Of a stretch of 64,000 nt of DNA, positions 50,150 through 58,965 are shown in pieces. The DNA comes from Phycisphaeraceae bacterium. GTDB lineage: Bacteria > Planctomycetota > Phycisphaerae > Phycisphaerales > UBA1924. The notes under the pieces are model-generated. The model was not told the DNA's origin. It made no database searches and saw only the letters and a program-made list of their open reading frames with translations. The stretch covers positions 1 through 64,000 of the forward strand of contig JAJTGZ010000003.1 in NCBI GenBank assembly GCA_021299385.1, read 5' to 3'. Position numbers and translations under genes: made by a program. Each line of letters opens with the position of its first letter. The first letter of the stretch is position 1.

Positions 50150-50746
50150 TCAACGCTTGCTGAACTGGAACCGCCGGCGTGCACCCGCCTGGCCATACTT
50201 CTTACGCTCGACCTCGCGTGCATCGCGCGTCAGGAACCCACCCGCACGCAGCGCGGCGTCCATCTGCGGGTCATAACCCTTCAGCGCACGCGCCAGGCCC
50301 AGCATGATCGCCCCAGCCTGGCCCATATACCCGCCCCCGGCCACGCGCACAACCACGTCGATCTTCCCGATCACGCCCGTCGCCTTCAGTGGCGAATAGA
50401 CCGCCGCACGGTCGCGGTCCTCGGCAAAGTACTGCTCGATCGTCTTGGTCTTGTCCCCGGCCAGTGCGATCAGGAACTTCCCCTCACCCTTGGCCGGCCG
50501 CATCCGAACACGCGCCACCGCACGCTTGCGACGCCCCGTCCCCCACCACCAACCACCCTTGGCGGCCACCGCAGCCGGCAACGGCCGCGCGCTCGCCTCG
50601 GGCGCAGCGGCGATCGCTCCGATCGTCGGCACCTCAAGCCCGCCCAGCGCTGCGCCCTTGGACGCATCACTTTCTGCTTCCTTCTTTGCCGAACTCCGGA
50701 CCGTGCTCTTGGGCGCGCTCTTGGTCAACTTCTTTTCTTCTGCCAT
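50150..50746 (-). CDS. rpsI: 30S ribosomal protein S9 with long N-terminal extension
   Basis: GTGRRKRAVARVRM...C-terminal DAREVERKKYGQAGARRRFQFSKR. Confidence 0.95.
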   Translation of the reverse strand: MAEEKKLTKSAPKSTVRSSAKKEAESDASKGAALGGLEVPTIGAIAAAPEASARPLPAAVAAKGGWWWGTGRRKRAVARVRMRPAKGEGKFLIALAGDKTKTIEQYFAEDRDRAAVYSPLKATGVIGKIDVVVRVAGGGYMGQAGAIMLGLARALKGYDPQMDAALRAGGFLTRDAREVERKKYGQAGARRRFQFSKR

Positions 50747-50815
50747 AGTTGGTTCTCGTCTGGGCCTGCCGCGGTCATCGCGGCAGGCGGTTGGGTCTCA
50801 GTCAGTGCTCACTAA

Positions 50816-51250
50816 TCAGATCGTCATTGTTACAGGCTTCTTGTCCGCGAACGGGTGTTCCCCGGCCGGGAAGACGTGCAGGTTCTTCAGCAGCACGCGC
50901 GAGAGCCGGTTCTTCGGCAGCATCCGCCGAACCGCGTCGCCGATGAGCGCATCGGGCTTCCGCGCACGCACCGACTCGTACGTCTCGGCCTTCAACCCAC
51001 CCGGGTACCCCGTGTAGTGCCGCTTGAGTTTCTGCGTCCCCTTGCTCCCCGTCATCCCGATCTTGGTGCCGTGCAGCACGATCACCACGTCCCCCGACGG
51101 AACATGCGGCGTGTATTCCGGGCGGTGCTTGCCCATCAGAACCTCCGCCACCTCCGCCGCCAAGCGGCCCAGGGAAACGTCCGTCGCGTCAATCACGCGC
51201 CAGACCTGCTTGATCTGCCCTTGCCGGGCCCATGTCGTCTCTCGACGCAT
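50816..51250 (-). CDS. rplM: 50S ribosomal protein L13
   Basis: WRVIDATDVSLGRLAAEVAEVLMGKHRPEYTPHVPSGDVVIV; HYTGYPGGLK. Confidence 0.95.
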   Translation of the reverse strand: MRRETTWARQGQIKQVWRVIDATDVSLGRLAAEVAEVLMGKHRPEYTPHVPSGDVVIVLHGTKIGMTGSKGTQKLKRHYTGYPGGLKAETYESVRARKPDALIGDAVRRMLPKNRLSRVLLKNLHVFPAGEHPFADKKPVTMTI

Positions 51251-51653
51251 AAACAAACCTCCGACCGGCAACGTGATCTCGGCACATACCACCGGACCAC
51301 CCTGCGGGTGATGCTGCTCGCCACCTACCGGGTGGGGCGGGCCAGAACGCTCACGCGCCCGGCAGATGTCCAAACATGACCCCAGATCGCCAACCAACCC
51401 GGGCCTCCATTATACACCCCGCACCCCACACGGGCAAGGCCCGTACAAATAGGACCGACCACCCCCATCTCCACCTTCATTAGAATCTCGATCCGTTCCC
51501 CTCCGCGTCCCTCCGCCCCGCTCCGCCCCCTCCGCGAACCTCTTCTCTTTTCCATCTCCCCCACCCACCCTGCAAATCACCCCCAGCCTAGATAGACTCA
51601 TCCGCACACGCACCACTCACAACGCGCGTGTAGACCATCACGGAGCAACCCAG

Positions 51654-52799
51654 ATGCGTAAAGCCCTCCTCGCCCTCGCCACCCTGGCCCTCATTCCCTG
51701 CATCGCCCAGGCCGCCGCGCAGCCCCCCGCCGCACCCATCACCATCGGCCACTACGGCTCCCTCACCGGCAGCGAGGCGACCTTCGGCCAGAGCACCAGC
51801 AACGGCATCAAGCTCGCCATCGAGCAGATCAACGCCAAAGGTGGCATCAACGGCCAGTTGATCCTCCTCAAGGAATACGACACCAAGGGCGACGCCAAAG
51901 AAGCAACACTCGCCGTCACCCGCCTAGTCAAGAGCGACAAGGTCGTTGCCGTGCTCGGCGAGGTCGCCAGCAAGCTCAGCCTCGCCGCCGCCCCCGTCTG
52001 CCAGGAGGCGCAGGTGCCGATGATCTCACCGAGCAGCACCAACCCCCGCGTCACCCAGGCCGGCGACTACATCTTCCGCGTCTGCTTCATCGACCCCTTC
52101 CAGGGCCTCGCAGGCGCCAAGTTCGCCACCGGCACGCTCAAAGCGATGAACGCCGCCGTCCTCATCGACCAGGCCCAGGCATACGCCGTCGGCCTCGGCG
52201 AACAGTTCCAACTCAACTACACCAAACTCGGCGGCAAAATCGTCAGCACCCAAACCTACTCCGGCGGCGCACAAGACTTCACCGCCCAACTCACGGCCAT
52301 CCGCACCGCCAAGCCCGACATCATCTACATCCCAGGCTACTACACCGACGTCGGCAACATCGCCGTCCAAGCCCGCAAGATGGGCATCACCGCCCCGCTC
52401 CTGGGCGGCGACGGGTGGGACAGCGCAGAGCTCGCCAAAATCGCCAAGGACGCCATCGAAGGCTCCTACTACACCAACCACTACGCACCCGACCAGCCCG
52501 ATGCCAAGGTCGTCCAGTTCATCGCCGACTACCGCAAGGCCTTCGGCAACCAAACCCCCGACGGCCTGGCCGCCCTCGGCTACGACGCGGCCAACATCCT
52601 CTTCGCTGCCATCAAAAACAGCAAGTCCCTCGCAGGCCCAGACCTCCGCGCCGCCATCGCCGCCACCAAAGACTTCCCAGGCGTAACCGGCAATATCACA
52701 CTCAACAAAGACCGTGACGCCGAGAAGGCCTGCGTCGTCGTCGAGTTGGCCGGCGACCCCCCACAGCCCAAGTACGTAACCACCGTCGCCCCCAGGTAA
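51654..52799 (+). CDS. Branched-chain amino acid ABC transporter substrate-binding protein
   Basis: Signal peptide; ITIGHYGSLTGSEATFGQSTSNGIKLAIEQINAKGGINGQ. Confidence 0.9.
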   Translation: MRKALLALATLALIPCIAQAAAQPPAAPITIGHYGSLTGSEATFGQSTSNGIKLAIEQINAKGGINGQLILLKEYDTKGDAKEATLAVTRLVKSDKVVAVLGEVASKLSLAAAPVCQEAQVPMISPSSTNPRVTQAGDYIFRVCFIDPFQGLAGAKFATGTLKAMNAAVLIDQAQAYAVGLGEQFQLNYTKLGGKIVSTQTYSGGAQDFTAQLTAIRTAKPDIIYIPGYYTDVGNIAVQARKMGITAPLLGGDGWDSAELAKIAKDAIEGSYYTNHYAPDQPDAKVVQFIADYRKAFGNQTPDGLAALGYDAANILFAAIKNSKSLAGPDLRAAIAATKDFPGVTGNITLNKDRDAEKACVVVELAGDPPQPKYVTTVAPR

Positions 52800-52886
52800 C
52801 CCAAAGGGCCGAGGTTTCAGGGCCGGGGGCCGAGGAAGACACCAGCAAGCCGCAACACGCCCTGGCCCATCGGGCAAGGACCGCCC

Positions 52887-54155
52887 TTGACTGAACTGCT
52901 GCAAACGCTCACCACCACCATCGCCGTCGGGTCGCTCTACGCGCTGCTCGCCCTCGGCTACACCCTCGTCTACGGCGTCCTCAAGTTCATCAACTTCGCC
53001 CACTCAGACATCTTTGTCCTCGGTGCCTGGACCACCTTCACCGCCGCAAACGTCCTCACCGACAGGCTCGGCATCAACCCCACCCAATCACCCTGGTGGG
53101 GCGCCGTCCTCATCCTCCTGCTCACCATCGCCGTCTGCGCGACCGTCGGGTACCTCATCGAACGCTTCGCCTACCGACCGCTCCGCAAAGCACCAAGGCT
53201 CAACGTCCTCATCACCGCCATCGGCGTCAGCCTCTTGCTGCAAAACCTCGGGCAACTCAACGGCCGCGTAACCGTCGCCACCGACAAGGACGGCCGCCCC
53301 ACCGCCACGCTCCCCTTCGGCTCCACCCCACGCAGCATGCCCCCGCTGCTGCCAGACCTCGTCCTCAACGAGACCGTCCTCTCCCAGGGCACGCTCGCCG
53401 GCGGCACCCAACGCGGCCTCGTCAAACTCGACCAGCCCCTGACCATGCTCGATGGTCGCACCTACCGCATCGAGTTCACACGCACCGCCGACGGCCAGCC
53501 TCGCCGAGAGGTCCTCGCCCTCACCGCAACCGCAGGCACCTTCCCCCCCGGCACCGACCTCGCCACCCAGCCCCGCCGATCCCCCGCCGAGGTTGACGGC
53601 CTCCCCTATTCCCTCATCCGCTCGCCGCGCGTGCCGATCATGCTCGTCGATGTCGTCATCGTCGCCGTCGCCATCACCCTCATGCTCGGCCTTGAGTTCC
53701 TCGTCTTCCGCACCCGCCTCGGCCGCGCAATGCGCGCCCTGAGCTTCAACATCGAGAACGCCGCCCTCATGGGCATCAACGTCAACGCCGTCATCAGCTT
53801 CACCTTCGTCCTCGGCACCGCCCTCGCCGCCGCCGCCGCCTTCCTCTACCCCCTCAAATACCCCGGCCTCAACCAGCCCGCACATCAGATCTGGGTCCTC
53901 CTCGGCCTCAAGGCCTTCATCGCCGCCGTCGTCGGTGGCATCGGCAACATCCGCGGCGCGGTCCTCGGCGGCTTCCTCATCGCCGGTATCGAGTTCTTCG
54001 GCACCCTCTACGGCGACAAACTCTTCATCTCCCTTGGCGCTCGCCCAGGCCTCGGCACAAGCCTGGCCGATGTCTATGTCTTCTCCATCCTCATCCTCGT
54101 CCTCCTCGTCAAGCCCAACGGCCTGCTCGGCTCACCCGTCAAGGAGAAGGTCTAG
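52887..54155 (+). CDS. livH: Branched-chain amino acid ABC transporter permease (LivH) with large insertion
   Basis: ALGYTLVYGVLKFINFAHSDIFVLGAW; FKAFIAAVVGGIGNIRGAVLGG; TTG start. Confidence 0.88.
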   Translation: MTELLQTLTTTIAVGSLYALLALGYTLVYGVLKFINFAHSDIFVLGAWTTFTAANVLTDRLGINPTQSPWWGAVLILLLTIAVCATVGYLIERFAYRPLRKAPRLNVLITAIGVSLLLQNLGQLNGRVTVATDKDGRPTATLPFGSTPRSMPPLLPDLVLNETVLSQGTLAGGTQRGLVKLDQPLTMLDGRTYRIEFTRTADGQPRREVLALTATAGTFPPGTDLATQPRRSPAEVDGLPYSLIRSPRVPIMLVDVVIVAVAITLMLGLEFLVFRTRLGRAMRALSFNIENAALMGINVNAVISFTFVLGTALAAAAAFLYPLKYPGLNQPAHQIWVLLGLKAFIAAVVGGIGNIRGAVLGGFLIAGIEFFGTLYGDKLFISLGARPGLGTSLADVYVFSILILVLLVKPNGLLGSPVKEKV

Positions 54156-54158
54156 GAC

Positions 54159-55274
54159 ATGCCCAGCGCCCTCGACGCCACCACCAACGCCCAACTACGC
54201 AGGCCCAACCTGCCGCTGATCACACTCCCCTGGCTCGCCTGCGCGCTCCTCGGCCTGGCGATGCTCATGCTCGGTCGCTTCCTGGGTTCATACCAGGAGA
54301 CCCTCATGCAGCAGGTCGGCATCTTCGCCATCGCCGCCGTCTCGCTCAACATCGTCAACGGCCTCGCCGGGCAGTTCTCCATGGGCCACGCCGGCTTCAT
54401 GGCCGTTGGCGCCTATGTCGCCGCCGCAACCACCTACTACGGCTCACTCCTGCACTTCAACACCGCCGAGCTCCAGCCCGGCCTCTTCAACTTCGGCCAC
54501 GTGCTCATGCTCATCGGCCTCCTCGCCGGCGCACTCGTCGCCGCCGCACTCGGCTACCTCGTCGGCCTCCCCTCCCTCCGCCTCCGAGGCGATTACCTCG
54601 CCATCGTCACCCTCGGCTTCGGCGAGATCGTCCGCGTCCTGCTCCAGCAGACCAGCCCGCAAGTCAACGGCAAAGACCCCGCCGAGATCGCCGCCTTCAC
54701 CGACGCACCCCTACGCACCCTCGCACGCATTCCCCTCAACGGCGCACTCGGCTTTGAGGGCGTACCCGCCTACGCCACAAACCTCTGGATCTGGACCTTT
54801 GTTGGCATCACCTGCCTGGCCGCCTACCGCATCAAAGAAAGCAGCAGTGGCCGCGCGTTCCTCAGCATCCGCGAGGACGAAATCGCCGCACGAGCCATGG
54901 GCATCAACCTCACCAAATACAAAGTCCGCGCCTTCGTCCTGGCCGCCTTCTTCGCCGGCATCGCCGGCGGCCTCCTCGCACACGCCGGCGTTACCACCTC
55001 CCCCATCGACGCCGGCTTCCAACGCTCCTTCGAGATCATCATCGTCGTCGTCCTCGGCGGCCTCGGCTCCATCAGCGGCGCGGTCCTCGCCGCCATCGTC
55101 TTCGTACTCCTGCCCCAGGTGCTCCATCCAATCAAAGACTACCGCCTCGTCATCTTCGCCCTCCTGCTCATCTCCATGATGCTCCTGCGCCCCAAGGGCC
55201 TCTTCGGCGTGCGCGAAATCTGGAACATCCTCCCACGCCGTGCAGCCCACACAAAACCAGGTGCCACACCATGA
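54159..55274 (+). CDS. livM: Branched-chain amino acid ABC transporter permease (LivM)
   Basis: GLAGQFSMGHAGFMAVGAYVAA; SLRLRGDYLAIVTLGFGEIVR. Confidence 0.92.
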   Translation: MPSALDATTNAQLRRPNLPLITLPWLACALLGLAMLMLGRFLGSYQETLMQQVGIFAIAAVSLNIVNGLAGQFSMGHAGFMAVGAYVAAATTYYGSLLHFNTAELQPGLFNFGHVLMLIGLLAGALVAAALGYLVGLPSLRLRGDYLAIVTLGFGEIVRVLLQQTSPQVNGKDPAEIAAFTDAPLRTLARIPLNGALGFEGVPAYATNLWIWTFVGITCLAAYRIKESSSGRAFLSIREDEIAARAMGINLTKYKVRAFVLAAFFAGIAGGLLAHAGVTTSPIDAGFQRSFEIIIVVVLGGLGSISGAVLAAIVFVLLPQVLHPIKDYRLVIFALLLISMMLLRPKGLFGVREIWNILPRRAAHTKPGATP

Positions 55275-56059
55275 GCACCTTCCTCCTGGACGCACAAAAT
55301 CTCGGCATCAGCTTCGGCGGCCTCAAAGCCGTCCAGGCACTCACACTCCAAATCCCACCCAACGCTCTCCACGGCCTCATCGGCCCCAACGGCGCAGGCA
55401 AAACCACCGCCTTCAACCTCCTCACCGGCGTCTACAAACCACAAACCGGCTCCATGACCCTCAACGCCCAAAACCTCATGGGCCTCCCGCCCCACCTCAT
55501 CGCCAAGGCCGGCCTGAGCCGAACGTTCCAGAACATCCGCCTCTTCGGCGAGCTCTCCGTCCTCGACAACGTCATGCTCGCCTCCCACTGCCGCGGCCAC
55601 CACTCGATCGTCGCGACGCTCTTCCGCAGCCCCACCTTCCTCGCCCAAGAGCAGGCCATGCGCCGCCGGGCCATGCACCTGCTTGACCTCTTCGCCCTCG
55701 CCCCAGCCGCCCACGCCCAGGCCAAGTCCCTCCCCTACGGCGACCAACGCCGCCTGGAAATCTGCCGCGCCCTCGCCACCGAGCCGCGCGTCCTCCTGCT
55801 CGACGAACCCGCCGCCGGCCTCAACCCCAGCGAAAAACAAGCACTCGCCAAACTCATCCAGACCGTCAAAGCACAGTTCAACCTCGCCGTCCTGCTCATC
55901 GAGCACGACATGAGCCTCGTCATGCAAGTCTGCGAGCAGATCACCGTCCTCGACCACGGCTGCACCATCGCCCACGGCACCCCATCGCAAATCCAATCCG
56001 ACCCACGCGTCCGAGAGGCCTACCTCGGCGAGCCAACCCCCACACCCGCAGGCACCTAA
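55271..56059 (+). CDS. livG: Branched-chain amino acid ABC transporter ATP-binding protein LivG
   Basis: GPNGAGKTTAFNLLTG; LPYGDQRRLEICRAL; LLLDEPAAGLNP. Confidence 0.93.
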   Translation: MSTFLLDAQNLGISFGGLKAVQALTLQIPPNALHGLIGPNGAGKTTAFNLLTGVYKPQTGSMTLNAQNLMGLPPHLIAKAGLSRTFQNIRLFGELSVLDNVMLASHCRGHHSIVATLFRSPTFLAQEQAMRRRAMHLLDLFALAPAAHAQAKSLPYGDQRRLEICRALATEPRVLLLDEPAAGLNPSEKQALAKLIQTVKAQFNLAVLLIEHDMSLVMQVCEQITVLDHGCTIAHGTPSQIQSDPRVREAYLGEPTPTPAGT

Positions 56060-56061
56060 CC

Positions 56062-56769
56062 ATGCCACTCCTCAAGGTCGAGAACCTCAGCGTCCGCTAC
56101 GGCTCCATCCGCGCCGTAACTGATATCTCCTTCTCCATCGAGCAGGGCGAAATCCTCACGCTCATCGGCGCCAACGGCGCAGGCAAAACCACAACCCTCC
56201 GCGCCGTCAGCGGCATGCTCAAACCCACCGGCTCCGTCCACTTCAACGGCCACAACATCACCGGCACACGCCCGGACATCCTCCTCCGCCAGGGCCTCGT
56301 CCACTGCCCCGAAGGCCGCGGCATCTTCAGCAACATGACGGTCCTAGAAAACCTCGAGCTCGGCACCTTCACCCGCCACGACAACGAACAAATACACCAC
56401 GACATGCAAAGCATGTTCACCCTCTTCCCACGCATCAAAGAACGCCTCAAACAAAACGCCGGCACCCTCTCCGGCGGCGAACAACAAATGCTCGCCATCG
56501 CCCGCGCCCTCCTCGCCCGCCCCAAACTCCTCCTCCTCGACGAACCCAGCCTCGGCCTCGCCCCCCAACTCGTCCAAACCATCTTCAAAATCATCCGCGA
56601 GATCAACGAACAAGGCGTAACCATCCTCCTCGTCGAACAAAACGCCCACATGGCCCTCCAAGTCGCCCACCACGCCGTGGTCTTAGAAACCGGCTCGATC
56701 GCCATGACCGGCCCAGCCAGCGAACTCGCCAAAAGCGACGCCGTCCGCAAGGCCTACCTCGGCTGCTAA
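56062..56769 (+). CDS. livF: Branched-chain amino acid ABC transporter ATP-binding protein LivF
   Basis: GANGAGKTTTLRAVSG; LSGGEQQMLAIARALLARPKLLLLDEPSLGLAP. Confidence 0.94.
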   Translation: MPLLKVENLSVRYGSIRAVTDISFSIEQGEILTLIGANGAGKTTTLRAVSGMLKPTGSVHFNGHNITGTRPDILLRQGLVHCPEGRGIFSNMTVLENLELGTFTRHDNEQIHHDMQSMFTLFPRIKERLKQNAGTLSGGEQQMLAIARALLARPKLLLLDEPSLGLAPQLVQTIFKIIREINEQGVTILLVEQNAHMALQVAHHAVVLETGSIAMTGPASELAKSDAVRKAYLGC

Positions 56770-56837
56770 CGGGTAGGTCGGCTCTCCGAGCCGACCCCTC
56801 GCGGCTGCAATAAGCATCGCCAATGTTCCAACATCAG

Positions 56838-56873
56838 AACCCCTCCCCCGAGGGGAGGGGCAGGGGTGGGGTT
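56838..56873 (+). repeat. 36-bp palindromic intergenic repeat (family A)
   Basis: Exact copy. Confidence 0.9.
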
Positions 56874-56933
56874 CCCTCCGGGCATTGGCGATGGTCGTCA
56901 TCAAACTGTCATGTCTGAATCCCACCCCCATCC

Positions 56934-57048
56934 CTCGCCCCAAAGGGGCGACGGCATGTAGCCACGGGTGAAGCGACGCGGCTCTGCGCGTCGCGTAACC
57001 CGTGGAACACACGACGAAATCGCTGCCGCCCCGACAGGGGCGGAGGAG
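56934..57048 (+). repeat. Left copy of imperfect inverted repeat flanking the PD-(D/E)XK-like gene
   Basis: CTCGCCCCAAAGGGGCGACGGCATGTAGCCACGGGTGAAGCG...AACCCGTGG...CCGCCCCGACAGGGGCGGAGGAG; matches reverse complement of 58239-58371. Confidence 0.85.
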
Positions 57049-57106
57049 AAGTTGGACACCGCGTGGATGCTGCGAATACCCAATACGAGGATTTCAATCA
57101 ACGAAG

Positions 57107-58135
57107 TTAGTATTTGCGTTCGTTACAGGTCGTACGCTCAAACAAAAAAGGCTCCGGTGTGCGTGCTGTCATCCTACGGGCGGTGGGATCGAAGCTAAAG
57201 ACTGTTACGCCCTGATTGAAGAATGGTTCGGGTTCGATCGGCTTGGTAGCATAAGGATTTTGCAGCAGGTATCCTCCATCAGCAAGTGTCTCGCGGTAAT
57301 TCGATGGATGAACATCTTGGCGCGCGAACATACCCGTTGAAACCATGTACCAGGACGCAAACACCCGTTCCTCCTTATGGTGCTCACGAAGTGGATCGGA
57401 GAATATCTTGCTGAGGGTTGCTCGGGGATTGAAAAACACTGCGCTTACGTCGGCGTTGGCAGGGTCAAGGAAATAACCGAGCGGAACCTGCGAGCCGCTA
57501 TGTGTGGTGAACGACTCAACACGCTTGTGTCCCGTCTCGATCATGTTGCCCGAGTCCGAAACATGGAACATCGGCTGATCGTACTGATACAGAACCCGCC
57601 ACATTGAACGAGCGTGTTGAACTATAAACCAGGGGTGGTCAAACGGCGCTAAGCACAGTAGAAATGGACGATCCTTTACGTGCGGCTCTGCTGAATACTT
57701 GCGATACGAGTTAATCTTGCCCTTGACCGCCCCGGAGAGCTTGGAAGTCGCCATCTCGCGATACTGGTCCGCGTCGAACGGAACCTGGGACTTATTCGTC
57801 CACTCGGGAGTCTGCCCAGGTCCCGCCTCGGTAACTTTCGCTTCAGCCACAATCACGCCTTGCGGCGCGTTGAGCAAGAAGTCCGGATGAGCCTTGGGTC
57901 GAGTCGGCTTGAATCCGAGACTCTTGAACATCGCGTGTAGATACAACTCCCAGAACTGGGGGCTGAACGAGCGTTGAAACTTAGGCACGAAGTCATTGTC
58001 AATATCAACGAAACCATCGGTCCACCGATCAAGACACCCCCGTGTTGCTGTCTCATTTCTAAGTCCTCGAAAGTGTGGATGCTGATCCACCGTCGGGACC
58101 TGCGGCGTCCAAAGATCAAGAGAATATGTAGGCAT
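57107..58135 (-). CDS. PD-(D/E)XK-like nuclease-fold protein, unknown function (island gene)
   Basis: FWELYLHAMFKSLGFKPTRPKAHPDFLLNAPQGVIVAEAKVTEAG (PD...ExK); ATG 58135; visibly lower GC than neighbours. Confidence 0.65.
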   Translation of the reverse strand: MPTYSLDLWTPQVPTVDQHPHFRGLRNETATRGCLDRWTDGFVDIDNDFVPKFQRSFSPQFWELYLHAMFKSLGFKPTRPKAHPDFLLNAPQGVIVAEAKVTEAGPGQTPEWTNKSQVPFDADQYREMATSKLSGAVKGKINSYRKYSAEPHVKDRPFLLCLAPFDHPWFIVQHARSMWRVLYQYDQPMFHVSDSGNMIETGHKRVESFTTHSGSQVPLGYFLDPANADVSAVFFNPRATLSKIFSDPLREHHKEERVFASWYMVSTGMFARQDVHPSNYRETLADGGYLLQNPYATKPIEPEPFFNQGVTVFSFDPTARRMTARTPEPFLFERTTCNERKY

Positions 58136-58238
58136 TACGGCACAGGTTAGGTCCGTAGATAACCGGCTGTCACTGCGTTTTGATCTGATCAACCTTCGAT
58201 GCCTCTGACCCCCACCCTGCCCACCCCACCTCAAAATC

Positions 58239-58371
58239 CTCCCCCGCCCCTACCGGGGCGGCCCCACGAATCCCACCACTCCCCACGGGTTCCGCGTCGG
58301 CGGGCGACCTGTCGGTCGCCGCACCGACGCTCCACCCGTGGCTACATCCCGTCGCCCCGTTGGGGCGAGAA
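58239..58371 (-). repeat. Right copy of imperfect inverted repeat flanking the PD-(D/E)XK-like gene
   Basis: Reverse complement contains CTCGCCCCAACGGGGCGACGGGATGTAGCCACGGGTGGAGCG...GGAACCCGTGG...CCGCCCCGGTAGGGGCGGGGGAG. Confidence 0.85.
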
Positions 58372-58570
58372 ACGGCGGCCGCATTCTCATTGACCGATAT
58401 TCGCACAGATAACCCCACCCCCCACACCTAAGCCTCCCAATACACTCCCCCATGCCCACCCCCTCCAACCCATCCTCCTCCTCGGCTGCTCAAGCCAAGA
58501 ACCCGCCGCCGCGATCGCCGGTGGCGTCTTCAGCATCTTCGGCATTTTCTTCCTCCTCTGGTGCGGCGGG

Positions 58571-58780
58571 ATGACCCTGGCCGTCGCTCACTTCGTCCTC
58601 TTCATCACCGTCATCATCCGCGTGCTCACCAGCCGTCAGATGCCCACCGAGAACCGCATCATCTGGGCCGTCGTCGCCTGGTTCCTGCCGTTGATCGGCT
58701 CGATCCTCTTCTGGACAATCGGCGTCAAGGACAACCGCCCGATCTTCAGCGGAAATAATCAGCCCCCACCGGCCGCATGA
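58571..58780 (+). CDS. Small membrane protein with PLD N-terminal (PLDc_N)-like domain
   Basis: RVLTSRQMPTENRIIWAVVAWFLPLIGSILFWTIG. Confidence 0.6.
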   Translation: MTLAVAHFVLFITVIIRVLTSRQMPTENRIIWAVVAWFLPLIGSILFWTIGVKDNRPIFSGNNQPPPAA

Positions 58781-58820
58781 GCGTGCCCACGTTCTCACCA
58801 CCCCCCGCACCAGCCGAAAA

Positions 58821-58894
58821 TGAGCGATACTGGACTCGAACCAGTGACCTCTTCCATGTCAAGGAAGCGCGCTAGCCAACTGCGCCAATCGCCC
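58821..58894 (-). tRNA. tRNA-Val (anticodon GAC)
   Basis: Minus strand GGGCGAT..CTTCC-TTGACAT-GGAAG..GGTTCGAGTCC..ATCGCTC cloverleaf. Confidence 0.93.
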
Positions 58895-58965
58895 CGATGG
58901 GCCAAGAGTATACCGCCAACCACCCCGGCGGGCAATCGCCCCGCACACACCCCCAGCCCCCATCC

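Noticed and set aside
58453-58573. Short ORF MPTPSNPSSSSAAQAKNPPPRSP... and an upstream lipobox-like LLLGC extension of the PLDc_N ORF
   Set aside because: The lipobox-like extension has no in-frame start codon and the ATG frame is low-complexity; only the 58571 ORF is supported
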